Shown here: piece by piece, positions 34,980 to 43,544 of the stretch | Numbering within the stretch: the first letter of the stretch is position 1 | Layout of the letters: every line of letters starts with the position of its first letter | NCBI GenBank assembly: GCA_902772585.1 | Contig: CACYBB010000023.1 | Location: 1-64,000, forward strand | Reading direction: 5' to 3' | DNA: 64,000 bases | Source of the DNA: an uncultured Bacteroidales bacterium | Lineage (GTDB): Bacteria > Bacteroidota > Bacteroidia > Bacteroidales > Bacteroidaceae | Position numbers and translations under genes: made by a program | The notes under the pieces: model-generated | What the model was told of the DNA's origin: nothing | Seen by the model: only the letters and a program-made list of their open reading frames with translations | The model's database searches: none

Positions 34980-37900
34980 TCAGTAGTCGCGCTGGATGTC
35001 GGCAATCTTCTCGTGCAGGCGCGCCATCTTCTCCTCCTCGAGCACGCGTTTGTACTCGATGGGCACTACCTGGATGAAGTCCTCGATGTAACGATGCCAG
35101 TCGTCGAGCATGCGACCTGCGAGGGCTGAACCCGTGTGCAGATAGTGTTGACGGATGAGTTCTAGCAATTCCTTGCGCGAAACTGAGTCCTCAACTAGTG
35201 AGAGCTCCACCATATCCATATTGCAGAAGTAGTCGAAGGTGTGATCGGGGTCGTAAACATAGGCCACACCACCACTCATACCAGCAGCAAAGTTACGGCC
35301 AGTCTTACCCAGCACTACCACACGTCCGCCTGTCATGTATTCGCAGCAGTGGTCGCCAGCACCCTCGATGACAGCGATGGCACCCGAGTTACGCACTCCG
35401 AAGCGCTCGCCTACCTTACCATTTATATAGAGTTCGCCCGATGTAGCACCGTAAAGTCCCGTGTTACCTGCGATAATGTTATCCTCGGCCTTAAACTCGT
35501 CGCTACGACGGGCAGGAGGCAGAATAGAGATGCGACCGCCAGAGAGACCCTTACCAAAGTAGTCGTTGGTCTCGCCTTCGAGGCGCAAATCCAGTCCTTT
35601 CACGGCAAAAGCGCCGAAGCTCTGGCCAGCCGAGCCCTTGAACTTAATCTTGATGGTTCCGTCGGGCAGTCCTTCCTCGCCGTATTTCAAGGCAATCGCA
35701 CCACTCAGCATGGTACCCACTGCACGATCAGTATTCTTGATAGCGTAGTCGAGTGTTATCTCTTCCTGACTGTCGATTGCTTTCTGTGCAGCCTTGATGA
35801 TCTCCTCGTCCTTCACACCGCTAACCTTTGTAAATGCTCCACGATCCCAATAGAGGGCCTTGTCTGTCTCAGGCTTGTGCAGCAGGCGTGCAAAATCGAT
35901 AGTCTTCTGCTTATCAGTAGCGTTGGTAGTATCAACCTCGATGAGTTCTGTGTGACCAATAATCTCCTTAAGACTGTGAACACCAATCTCGCTGAGGTAT
36001 TCGCGAACTTGCTTGGCCAGGAAGGTGAAGAAGTTCACCACGTACTCTGCTCTTCCCTCGAAGTGCTTACGCAATTCTGGATTCTGTGTAGCCACACCCA
36101 TAGGACAGGTATTGGTATTACACTTACGCATCATTACGCACCCCAGTACAATAAGGGGCAGAGTTCCGAACGAGAACTCATCGGCACCAAGCATGGCCAT
36201 GATGATCACGTCCTTGGCAGTCTTCAGCTGTCCGTCGGTCTGCAGACGTACCTGGTTACGCAAGCCGTTCATCACCAATGTCTGCTGGGTCTCTGCCAGT
36301 CCGATTTCAGGACTAATACCTGCGAAGCGCATACTTGATGCAGGGCTGGCACCAGTACCACCTTCGGCACCACTGATTACTATCAGGTCAGCCTTGGCCT
36401 TAGCCACACCAGCGGCAATGGTTCCTACACCGCTCTCGGCTACCAGCTTTACGCTTACGGCAGCTGTGGGGTTGATATTCTTCAGGTCGAAGATAAGCTG
36501 TGCCAGATCCTCGATGCTGTAGATATCGTGATGAGGTGGAGGCGAAATCAACGAGATGCCAGGGATGGCGTTACGCGTCTTGGCGATAATCTCGTTAACC
36601 TTGAAACCAGGCAACTGTCCGCCTTCACCAGGCTTAGCACCCTGTGCCACCTTAATCTGTATCTCCTCTGCATTCACCAAGTACTCGGCGGTTACACCAA
36701 AACGTCCAGATGCAATCTGTTTAGTCTTTGAGCTCAGGCTTACACCATCCACCTCTGAGTGATAGCGGGCGTTGTCCTCACCACCCTCACCAGTGTTACT
36801 GCGTGCACCCAGTTTGTTCATGGCTAGTGCCAAAGCCTCGTGGGCCTCGATGCTCAAAGCGCCAAACGACATAGCACCTGTTACGAAGTGCTTAACAATG
36901 CTCTCGACGGGCTCAACCTCGTCGATAGGAGTTGGTTTGGCAGCCTTCTTAAATCCAAAGAAGTCGCGGATAAAGATGGGGTTCTCTTTCTCGTCAACAA
37001 TCTTTGCCCAATCCTTAAACTTATCGTAGTTGCCCTGACGGGTAGCCAACTGCAGCTTAGCGATAGTCTCTGGGTTCCATGCATGCTTGATACCATCCTT
37101 GCGCCAAGAGAATTGACCGTTATTTGGCAGAACGGTGTCGTTTTTGCCCCCCTGCGGAAGCCATCCCCCCGTTTGGCGGAGGGATTCCGCGTGCAGCGCA
37201 ATGGCATCGCGGGCAATCTCCTTAAGGCCCACACCTCCGATTGTGCTCACCTCGGTGCCGAAGTAGCGATGCAGCAGGTCTTCGCTCAGTCCGATGCTTT
37301 CGAAAATCTTTGCACCGCGATATGAGCGGATAGTCGAGATACCCATCTTCGACATAATCTTCTTCAAGCCCTTGTCTACAGCCTTGATGTAGTTTTTCTC
37401 GGCAGTAGCATACTCCTCTTGGATCTTATGCTTCTTCACCAGATCATCCAGTACGGCAAACGTCATATAAGGACATAGGGCGCTAGCACCGTAGCCCAGC
37501 AGCAAGGCTGCATGCATTACCTCGCGAATCTCGCCGCTCTCAACGATCAGAGCTGTCTGTACGCGCTTTCCTACGCTAATCAGATAGTGGTGAACGGCAC
37601 TCACAGCCAATAGCGATGGGATGTAGAAGAGACCCTCCCCCTGCCCCTCCCTGTGAGTGAGGGGAGTAGATACCTCTGCATCTTCAATTTTATCTGTTAA
37701 TATAATGTAGTTCACGCCCTCGTCCACGCAGGCCTCAGCATCCTTGCATAGCTTATCAAGAGCAGCCCTTAGCGCTTCTCCGGCTTGAGTGTAATCACTC
37801 CCTTCCCTCACAGGGAGGGGTAAGGGGGAGAGTCTGAAGGTCATCGCCATGGTTAAAACTGGCTGCGGCAAACGTACCATTTTACAGTTCGATGCATCGG

Positions 37901-39521
37901 GCGTAAGAATGTTGGTTCCTACGGCGCCGATATACTCTGTCAGTGACATCACGAGTTCCTCTCGGATGGGGTCGATGGCAGGATTGGTAACCTGTGCAAA
38001 CTGCTGACGGAAGTAGTTGAACAGCACCTGTGGACGGTCTGAGATGACAGCTAGTGGTGTGTCGTTACCCATCGCAGCTACAGGCTCTTGTCCTGCTGTG
38101 GCCATAGGGATGATAGTCTTGTCGATATCCTCCTGTCCGAAGCCGAATGTCACCAGCTTAGCGTTGAGATTGCTCACGCCGTTATCCACCTTACGTCCGC
38201 TCTTTAACTTCTCCAGCTGTACGCGGTTCTCGTTTAGCCACTCGCGATAAGGATGGGCCTTGGCCAACTTCTCCTTAATCTCGCCGTCGTAGTATATCTT
38301 ACCCTCCTGAGTATCAATCAGCAGAATCTTTCCTGGCTGCAGACGGCCCTTCGATACAACATCGCTTGGTTCGAAGTCCATCACGCCAACCTCACTGGCT
38401 ACCACCATCATACCGCTCTTTGTAATGGTATAACGGCTTGGGCGCAGACCATTTCTGTCGAGCATTCCGCCAGCATAGCGACCATCGCTAAACAGCAGAG
38501 CAGCAGGACCGTCCCAAGGCTCCATCAGGATAGAGTGATACTCATAAAATGCTTTCAAATCCTCGCTGATAGGATTCTTGTCATTAAAGCTCTCAGGTAC
38601 CAGAATGGCCATCGCCTGTGGCAATGAGAGTCCGCTCAGCATCAGGAACTCGAATACGTTATCCAACGAGGCCGAGTCGCTCATTCCGTCCTGTACTATT
38701 GGGCGCAGGTCCTTAATGTCGCCAAGAGCCTCGCTGTTAAGCACGCTCTCGCGAGCCTTCATCCAGCCGCGGTTACCACGTATGGTGTTAATCTCACCGT
38801 TATGTGCTAACAAGCGGAAGGGCTGGGCCAACTTCCACTTTGGGAATGTGTTAGTGCTAAAGCGAGAGTGTACCAGTGCCAGTCCGCTTGTAAAATAGTC
38901 ATTCGACAAGTCAGGGAAGTAGCGGCGCAGCTGTCCGCTGGTCAGCATTCCCTTATAGATTATATTCTTGTTCGACAGTGAGCAGATATAGAAGTCCTCG
39001 TTGTCGATACGATTCTCAATTCGCTTACGTACCTTGTATAATATACGTTCGAACACTGGCACATCCTCGTCCGATATACCAGTTACAAAAATCTGCTTGA
39101 TATCAGGCTCCACTTCGCGGGCAGCTGCACCAAGCACTTCAGGATTAGTAGGCACGGCTCGCAGATGCATCAGCGTCAGACTTTCGCGCTCTATCTCCTC
39201 GATCATCACGCTCAGAATCTCCTGCTGTGCCTTCTCGTCCTTAGGCAGAAATACCAGTCCTGTGCCGTACTTTCCCTTTTCAGGCACAGGGATTCCCTGA
39301 AGCAGAATAAACTCGTGGGGTATCTGAACCATGATACCCGCACCATCACCGGTCTTGTCGCGTGTCTCGGCGCCACGGTGTTCCATGTTTTCAAGCACCT
39401 TCAGTGCATTGTCCACCAGTTCATGACTCTTTCCGCCGTGGATGTTTACCACCATACCCACGCCGCAAGCGTCATGCTCATAACTGCTCTGATAAAGTCC
39501 TTTAGTGTTACACTTTGCCAT
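34980..39521 (-). CDS. gltB: Glutamate synthase large subunit, with three in-frame repeat insertions
   Basis: 1513 residues. It makes glutamate from glutamine and 2-oxoglutarate. Domains in order: class II amidotransferase whose nucleophile Cys19 (HDACGVG) becomes N-terminal after propeptide cleavage; central domain; FMN-binding synthase domain (GEGGEDNARYHSEVDG, AKPGEGGQLPGFKVNEIIA, a CNTNTCPMGVATQ Fe-S cluster); C-terminal beta-helix (GLSGGRISILPP). The start at 39521 follows the -7 box at 39561-39570, which an upstream ATG (39593) would overlap. Residues about 563-578 (PLPLPVREGSD), 614-631 (TPLTHREGQGEG) and 775-795 (GGWLPQGGKND) come from palindromic repeats absent from normal family members. 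Confidence 0.95.
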   Translation of the reverse strand: MAKCNTKGLYQSSYEHDACGVGMVVNIHGGKSHELVDNALKVLENMEHRGAETRDKTGDGAGIMVQIPHEFILLQGIPVPEKGKYGTGLVFLPKDEKAQQEILSVMIEEIERESLTLMHLRAVPTNPEVLGAAAREVEPDIKQIFVTGISDEDVPVFERILYKVRKRIENRIDNEDFYICSLSNKNIIYKGMLTSGQLRRYFPDLSNDYFTSGLALVHSRFSTNTFPKWKLAQPFRLLAHNGEINTIRGNRGWMKARESVLNSEALGDIKDLRPIVQDGMSDSASLDNVFEFLMLSGLSLPQAMAILVPESFNDKNPISEDLKAFYEYHSILMEPWDGPAALLFSDGRYAGGMLDRNGLRPSRYTITKSGMMVVASEVGVMDFEPSDVVSKGRLQPGKILLIDTQEGKIYYDGEIKEKLAKAHPYREWLNENRVQLEKLKSGRKVDNGVSNLNAKLVTFGFGQEDIDKTIIPMATAGQEPVAAMGNDTPLAVISDRPQVLFNYFRQQFAQVTNPAIDPIREELVMSLTEYIGAVGTNILTPDASNCKMVRLPQPVLTMAMTFRLSPLPLPVREGSDYTQAGEALRAALDKLCKDAEACVDEGVNYIILTDKIEDAEVSTPLTHREGQGEGLFYIPSLLAVSAVHHYLISVGKRVQTALIVESGEIREVMHAALLLGYGASALCPYMTFAVLDDLVKKHKIQEEYATAEKNYIKAVDKGLKKIMSKMGISTIRSYRGAKIFESIGLSEDLLHRYFGTEVSTIGGVGLKEIARDAIALHAESLRQTGGWLPQGGKNDTVLPNNGQFSWRKDGIKHAWNPETIAKLQLATRQGNYDKFKDWAKIVDEKENPIFIRDFFGFKKAAKPTPIDEVEPVESIVKHFVTGAMSFGALSIEAHEALALAMNKLGARSNTGEGGEDNARYHSEVDGVSLSSKTKQIASGRFGVTAEYLVNAEEIQIKVAQGAKPGEGGQLPGFKVNEIIAKTRNAIPGISLISPPPHHDIYSIEDLAQLIFDLKNINPTAAVSVKLVAESGVGTIAAGVAKAKADLIVISGAEGGTGASPASSMRFAGISPEIGLAETQQTLVMNGLRNQVRLQTDGQLKTAKDVIIMAMLGADEFSFGTLPLIVLGCVMMRKCNTNTCPMGVATQNPELRKHFEGRAEYVVNFFTFLAKQVREYLSEIGVHSLKEIIGHTELIEVDTTNATDKQKTIDFARLLHKPETDKALYWDRGAFTKVSGVKDEEIIKAAQKAIDSQEEITLDYAIKNTDRAVGTMLSGAIALKYGEEGLPDGTIKIKFKGSAGQSFGAFAVKGLDLRLEGETNDYFGKGLSGGRISILPPARRSDEFKAEDNIIAGNTGLYGATSGELYINGKVGERFGVRNSGAIAVIEGAGDHCCEYMTGGRVVVLGKTGRNFAAGMSGGVAYVYDPDHTFDYFCNMDMVELSLVEDSVSRKELLELIRQHYLHTGSALAGRMLDDWHRYIEDFIQVVPIEYKRVLEEEKMARLHEKIADIQRDY
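37140..37195 (-). repeat. In-frame palindrome of a second family in gltB
   Basis: GCGGAA (37154-37159) and TTCCGC (37185-37190) flank CCCCCC and GGCGGAGGGA, forming an imperfect inverted repeat of 37 bp. It encodes WLPQGGKND, which looks foreign to the family at that point. Confidence 0.6.
37629..37680 (-). repeat. Palindromic element copy 2, in gltB
   Basis: GAGACCCTCCCCCTGCCCCT onward, CTCCCTGTGAGTGAGGGGAG: same orientation as copy 1 on the plus strand, one base change in the stem (AGTGAGGGG). Encodes TPLTHREGQGEGL. Confidence 0.9.
37788..37833 (-). repeat. Palindromic element copy 3, in gltB (inverted)
   Basis: On plus GAGTGTAATCACTCCCTTCC then CTCACAGGGAGGGG and TAAGGGGGAGAGTC: the reverse complement of copy 1 with a few changes. 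Encodes SPLPLPVREGSDY, a different frame of the same element. Confidence 0.9.
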
Positions 39522-39560
39522 ATTATCCTTACTTTTACTAACATTCTGTTTAAAAATCGG

Positions 39561-39570
39561 CGCAAAGGTA
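39561..39570 (-). promoter_or_regulatory. gltB promoter -7 box
   Basis: Minus-strand TACCTTTGCG, 40 bp before the ATG at 39521. Confidence 0.75.
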
Positions 39571-39856
39571 ATACATTTTGCAACATTTACCAAGTCTGGG
39601 GCTTACTTTTATCAACTTAAAACACTAAGCAACTTACATTTTGCACTTGAAACAGCGCTTTTTCTTTCATTGTGGAAAGCACAAGGCACTTTTCTTCGCT
39701 AAACACTTTACACTTTGTCACTTTGCCTTCAAAACAAGGTTGATACGCAGGAAAATAACCATCATTTTTTGACGTTTTGTAACACAACATTCGCTTTTCC
39801 TTACAAAGAGTTAGCAAAATGCAAGGATTTTGGCCAAGATAGTTTACAAAGTGTCA
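39571..39856. promoter_or_regulatory. Cluster of putative nitrogen operators between gltB and glnK
   Basis: Thirteen-base sites fitting TnACA-N3-TGTnA, exactly or with one or two mismatches: ATACATTTTGCAA (39571), TTACATTTTGCAC (39634), TTACACTTTGTCA (39708), TGACGTTTTGTAA (39770), TTACAAAGAGTTA (39801), TTACAAAGTGTCA (39844). The 470-bp divergent region holds no gene. Confidence 0.65.
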
Positions 39857-39895
39857 GAACTGCACACTTTTAACAAACAAATCGAAAAGTATTCG

Positions 39896-39941
39896 TTTGT
39901 TTTTGTGTCAATATGCAGTAATTTTGCATTGTCAATTGACA
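39896..39941 (+). promoter_or_regulatory. glnK-amtB promoter with palindromic operator
   Basis: TTTG (39896-39899), 19 bp, TAATTTTGCA (39919-39928), immediately followed by the perfect palindrome TGTCAATTGACA (39930-39941) at the expected transcription start. Confidence 0.7.
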
Positions 39942-39992
39942 GAATGACACCCAAAGAGTGGGTTTAGTATTAATTAAATAAGGTAAAAGGGT

Positions 39993-40340
39993 ATGAAAAG
40001 AATTGAAGCAATTATCCGCAAGACGAAGTTCGAGGATGTAAAGGAAGCTTTACTTTCGTCGGACATCGACTGGTTCGAGTACCACAACGTACACGGCATA
40101 GGACAGAGCCGCGAAGAGCGCATCTACCGTGGCGTACAGTACTCAACGGACGTCATAGAGCGTGTGGCGCTGACTATTGTGTGTCGCGACCAGTTTGTGG
40201 AACCGACGGTAAAAGTAATTCTTGAAGTGGCACACACAGGCGAGGTTGGCGATGGTCGTATCTTCGTTAGCGAAATGATCGACACATGGAGTATTCGCAC
40301 TGGTGAACACGGAGACACCGTACTACGGGATAAAAAGTGA
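39993..40340 (+). CDS. glnK: PII nitrogen regulatory protein
   Basis: 115 residues, MKRIEAIIRKTKFEDVKEAL onward. PII trimers sense 2-oxoglutarate and ATP/ADP and gate AmtB. The T-loop differs from the classical GRQKGHTELYRGAEY: here GIGQSREERIYRGVQYSTD, keeping Tyr45 at the YRG position. The B-loop reads HTGEVGDGRIFVSEM and the C-loop RTGEHGDT. The next gene is amtB (37 bp), the usual pairing. Confidence 0.95.
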   Translation: MKRIEAIIRKTKFEDVKEALLSSDIDWFEYHNVHGIGQSREERIYRGVQYSTDVIERVALTIVCRDQFVEPTVKVILEVAHTGEVGDGRIFVSEMIDTWSIRTGEHGDTVLRDKK

Positions 40341-40377
40341 GAAGCAAAAAGGGTAAAAAGTAAAAAGGTAAAAAGTT

Positions 40378-41634
40378 ATGAACGAAATAGGATTATCACT
40401 CGATACCGTATGGATGCTATTAGCAGCCATGTTGGTTTTCTGGATGCAGCCGGGCTTTGCGCTGTGTGAGGCTGGTTTTACGCGTAGTAAAAACACGGCG
40501 AACATCCTGATGAAGAACTTTGTCGACTTTATGTTCGGCTCACTGTTGTTCTTCTTACTTGGTTTTGGCTTTATGTTTGGTGCCGATGCCCTTGGTGGTT
40601 TCATTGGTATGCCCAACTGGGGTGACCTGAGTTTCTACAAGAGCGATCTGCCCGTAGAAGGTTTCTTGATTTTCGAGACCGTTTTCTGTGCTACTGCCGC
40701 TACCATCGTGAGTGGTGCAATGGCTGAGCGCACGAAGTTCTCAATGTACTTGATTTATAGTGCTGTCATCTCGCTGATTATCTACCCCGTTGAGGGTCAC
40801 TGGACCTGGGGCGGTGGTTGGCTCTGCAACGATGCTGCCGACAGCTTTATGATGGCCACTTTTGGTGACGTGTTCCACGACTTCGCTGGTTCTGCCATCG
40901 TTCACTCTGTAGGTGGTGTACTGGCTCTGATTGGTGCTATGGCACTTGGTCCCCGTGTCGGTAAGTATGGCAAGGACGGCAAGAGCCGCGCTATTCCTGG
41001 TCACAATCTGACCATGGCTGCTCTGGGCGTTTTCATCCTCTGGTTGGGATGGTTCGGATTCAACCCTGGTTCGCAGTTGGCTGCTAGTGGTGAAGTGAAC
41101 CGCATTGCTATCTCGCACGTGTTCCTGACCACCAACCTCGCTGCTGCTGCAGGTGGTGTTGCTACGATGTTCATCACGTGGCTGAAATATGGCAAGCCTT
41201 CACTCTCTCTGACCCTGAACGGTGTACTGGCAGGTCTCGTAGGCATTACTGCAGGTTGCGACCTCGTATCTCCTATTGGTGCCGTAATCATCGGTATGGT
41301 TTGTGGTACGGTATTGGTATTTGCCATTGAGTTCATTGACCACAAGTTGCACATCGACGATCCCGTTGGTGCAAGTTCAGTACATGGTGTCTGCGGTATC
41401 CTGGGTACCATCATGACCGGTCTGCTGGCTACTGAGACTGGCGCCTTCTATGGTGGCGGTTGGGGTTTCTTCGGTGCAGAATGCTTCGGTATCCTCATGA
41501 TCGACCTCTGGGCAGCTGTTTGTGGATTCATTTTATTCTATGGCATAAAGTATATTCACGGTTTGCGCGTTGATAAACGTATTGAAGAAGAAGGTCTCGA
41601 CATCTATGAACATGGTGAGGCTTGTTATAACTAA
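40378..41634 (+). CDS. amtB: Ammonium transporter
   Basis: 418 residues with 11 predicted transmembrane helices and no separate signal peptide. Family motifs include FCATAATIVSGAMAERTKF, the FHDFAGSAIVHSVGGVLAL signature with the first pore histidine, GHNLTMAALGVFILWLGWFGFNPGS, and DDPVGASSVHGVCGILGTIM with the second pore histidine. Imports ammonium, controlled by the preceding glnK. Confidence 0.96.
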   Translation: MNEIGLSLDTVWMLLAAMLVFWMQPGFALCEAGFTRSKNTANILMKNFVDFMFGSLLFFLLGFGFMFGADALGGFIGMPNWGDLSFYKSDLPVEGFLIFETVFCATAATIVSGAMAERTKFSMYLIYSAVISLIIYPVEGHWTWGGGWLCNDAADSFMMATFGDVFHDFAGSAIVHSVGGVLALIGAMALGPRVGKYGKDGKSRAIPGHNLTMAALGVFILWLGWFGFNPGSQLAASGEVNRIAISHVFLTTNLAAAAGGVATMFITWLKYGKPSLSLTLNGVLAGLVGITAGCDLVSPIGAVIIGMVCGTVLVFAIEFIDHKLHIDDPVGASSVHGVCGILGTIMTGLLATETGAFYGGGWGFFGAECFGILMIDLWAAVCGFILFYGIKYIHGLRVDKRIEEEGLDIYEHGEACYN

Positions 41635-41636
41635 AA

Positions 41637-41675
41637 GACTCACCCCCCAGCCCCTCCCTGTGAGGGAGGGGGTAG
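41637..41675. repeat. Palindromic element copy 4, intergenic
   Basis: CACCCCCCAGCCCCTCCCTG then TGAGGGAGGGGGTAGTTAGA, between amtB and the outer-membrane gene. Same core as copies 1-3 but outside coding sequence. Confidence 0.9.
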
Positions 41676-41704
41676 TTAGATAATAAAAATTTAAATAAAA
41701 GATT

Positions 41705-42415
41705 ATGAAGAAGATTGTTTTATTAGCAATGGGTCTGGTCATGAGTATGACCACCTTTGCACAGGATGAGATTGAGACAACGATTAGTGCAGACGTTGTA
41801 AGTAGCTATATCTGGCGTGGCCAGGACTTGGGTAGCACTGCCTTCCAGCCTACACTGGGCGTGGGTTACAAGGGACTATCGCTGACAGCCTGGGGAAGTT
41901 ATGGACTCGTAAATCCTGCCGATACCAAGGAGTTTGACCTGACACTGGCTTATACCATTGGCGGTTTCAATATTGGCGTGACCGACTATTGGTTCAATGC
42001 GATGCCCGCTGGCGCTGACCCTGATGGTCGTTACTTCAAATATGATGCCCATGCCACCAACCACGTCTTCGAGGGTAATATTGGCTATGACTTCGGTTTT
42101 GCATCACTACAGTTATATGCAAACTTCGCAGGCAATGACTATAAAGAAGACGGCAAGCGGGCCTACAGCAGTTACATGGAAGTAGTTGTCCCATTTAAAC
42201 TCTCTACCATAGAATGGACTGCTACGGCCGGTGCCGTCCCCTCAGCCTCTGTTCAGTATGGAACCAACGGTTTCGCTGTCACCAATCTCGCTCTGAAGGC
42301 CACTAAGGATATTAAGATAAGTGATACGTTTTCAATCCCCGTCTTCGCACAAGTAGCAGCTAATCCCTGCTCACAGAAGGCGTACCTGGTTCTAGGTTTC
42401 ACGCTGCAGCCGTAA
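41705..42415 (+). CDS. Outer-membrane porin-like protein of the glnK-amtB unit
   Basis: 236 residues. A signal peptide (about 1-19, TTFAQ) is followed by an antiparallel beta-barrel-like protein (ISADVVSSYIWRGQDLGSTA, a pattern of TorF-like porins; ends VLGFTLQP). Its place behind amtB suggests an outer-membrane channel for ammonium or small nitrogen compounds; the role is inferred from position only. A strong terminator follows. Confidence 0.75.
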   Translation: MKKIVLLAMGLVMSMTTFAQDEIETTISADVVSSYIWRGQDLGSTAFQPTLGVGYKGLSLTAWGSYGLVNPADTKEFDLTLAYTIGGFNIGVTDYWFNAMPAGADPDGRYFKYDAHATNHVFEGNIGYDFGFASLQLYANFAGNDYKEDGKRAYSSYMEVVVPFKLSTIEWTATAGAVPSASVQYGTNGFAVTNLALKATKDIKISDTFSIPVFAQVAANPCSQKAYLVLGFTLQP

Positions 42416-42437
42416 TCTTATCCCAGGTAAACTATGT

Positions 42438-42475
42438 CCTCCCATCCATCTTCCACGTCGGATGGGAGGGTTTTT
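42438..42475 (+). terminator. Terminator of the glnK-amtB unit
   Basis: Stem CCTCCCATCC / GGATGGGAGG (10 bp), 12-nt loop, then GTTTTTATT. Confidence 0.95.
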
Positions 42476-42509
42476 ATTGTCATCACCTTTATTCGATAGA
42501 TGCTAAAAC

Positions 42510-42562
42510 TTACATTTTGTTACAAAACGGCAAGATATAGTTGCAGTATGTAAACAAAATGA
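42510..42562. promoter_or_regulatory. Putative nitrogen operators upstream of dapF
   Basis: TTACATTTTGTTA at 42510-42522 (perfect), and on the minus strand TGTCATTTTGTTT at about 42550-42562 (weaker). Confidence 0.6.
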
Positions 42563-42658
42563 CACGTTTTGATGAATACAAATGCGCAAAATGTTAGAAA
42601 GCAACCGTTCAATTATACAAAAAGTCATGCTTTGTTTTCGTTTTCTAACTTTTTGTAT

Positions 42659-42668
42659 TACCTTTGCA
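42659..42668 (+). promoter_or_regulatory. dapF promoter -7 box
   Basis: TACCTTTGCA, 28 bp before the ATG. Confidence 0.75.
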
Positions 42669-42696
42669 CCCGAAAACTTGATCAAAGGATAGCACA

Positions 42697-43533
42697 ATGG
42701 CACAAACAATCAGATTTACAAAGATGCATGGCTGTGGCAACGACTACATCTACATCAATACGATAGAGCAGGCTGTGCCCAATCCACAAGAAGCCGCCAT
42801 TAAGTGGAGTGATCGCCATAAGGGCATTGGCTCCGACGGACTTGTTCTGATAGGTGCATCTTCTCTTCCTGAGGCAGATTTCACTATGCGTATATTCAAT
42901 GCAGACGGTAGTGAAGCCATGATGTGTGGCAATGCCTCCCGTTGTATAGGAAAGTATCTGTATGAACGTAACATCACCACTAAGACCGAGATTCGCCTAC
43001 TGACATTGTCGGGTGTGAAGACATTGCATCTACACATTAGTAATAAAAAAGTAGAAAGCGTAACGGTGGATATGGGCGAGCCGGTTTTCGAGAACGAGTC
43101 GCAATTCATGGGTTATCGCGTGCTGGACAAGGGTACGTTTGTGTCGATGGGTAATCCACATTATGTCATCTTTACGGACAATGTTGATCAAGTGGGTGAA
43201 ACGGGACGGATGTTGGAGAAGCATCCGGCATTTCCGCAGCGTTGCAATATTGAGTTTGCACAGATTGTCAGCGGAAAAGCTACTGACCACACGAACACTG
43301 ACCACACTACGATACGAACACGCGTATGGGAACGTGGCAGTGGTATTACCGAAGCCTGTGGCACTGGTGCGTGCGCCACAGCTGTTGCAGCTGCTTTCAC
43401 TGGTAAAGCTGGTCGCACGTCAGACATTGTGATGGATGGCGGTACGCTAACTATTGAGTGGCGCAAGTCTGACAACCACGTCTATATGACAGGACCTGCC
43501 GAGTTCGTATTTGAAGGTGAAATAGAAATATAA
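42697..43533 (+). CDS. dapF: Diaminopimelate epimerase
   Basis: 278 residues. It converts LL- to meso-diaminopimelate for lysine and peptidoglycan. Family motifs are [14 protein letters not shown], the first catalytic Cys in [12 protein letters not shown] and the second in [14 protein letters not shown]. Length is normal. Twelve bases upstream of dapL, giving the aminotransferase route to meso-DAP. Nitrogen-type operators lie upstream. Confidence 0.96.
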   Translation: MAQTIRFTKMHGCGNDYIYINTIEQAVPNPQEAAIKWSDRHKGIGSDGLVLIGASSLPEADFTMRIFNADGSEAMMCGNASRCIGKYLYERNITTKTEIRLLTLSGVKTLHLHISNKKVESVTVDMGEPVFENESQFMGYRVLDKGTFVSMGNPHYVIFTDNVDQVGETGRMLEKHPAFPQRCNIEFAQIVSGKATDHTNTDHTTIRTRVWERGSGITEACGTGACATAVAAAFTGKAGRTSDIVMDGGTLTIEWRKSDNHVYMTGPAEFVFEGEIEI

Positions 43534-43544
43534 AGAAAAGAAAT

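Noticed and set aside
35241-36338. 365-codon frame antisense to gltB
   Set aside because: Lies wholly inside conserved glutamate-synthase sequence.
40124-40318. Minus-strand frames opposite glnK
   Set aside because: Shadows of the PII coding sequence.
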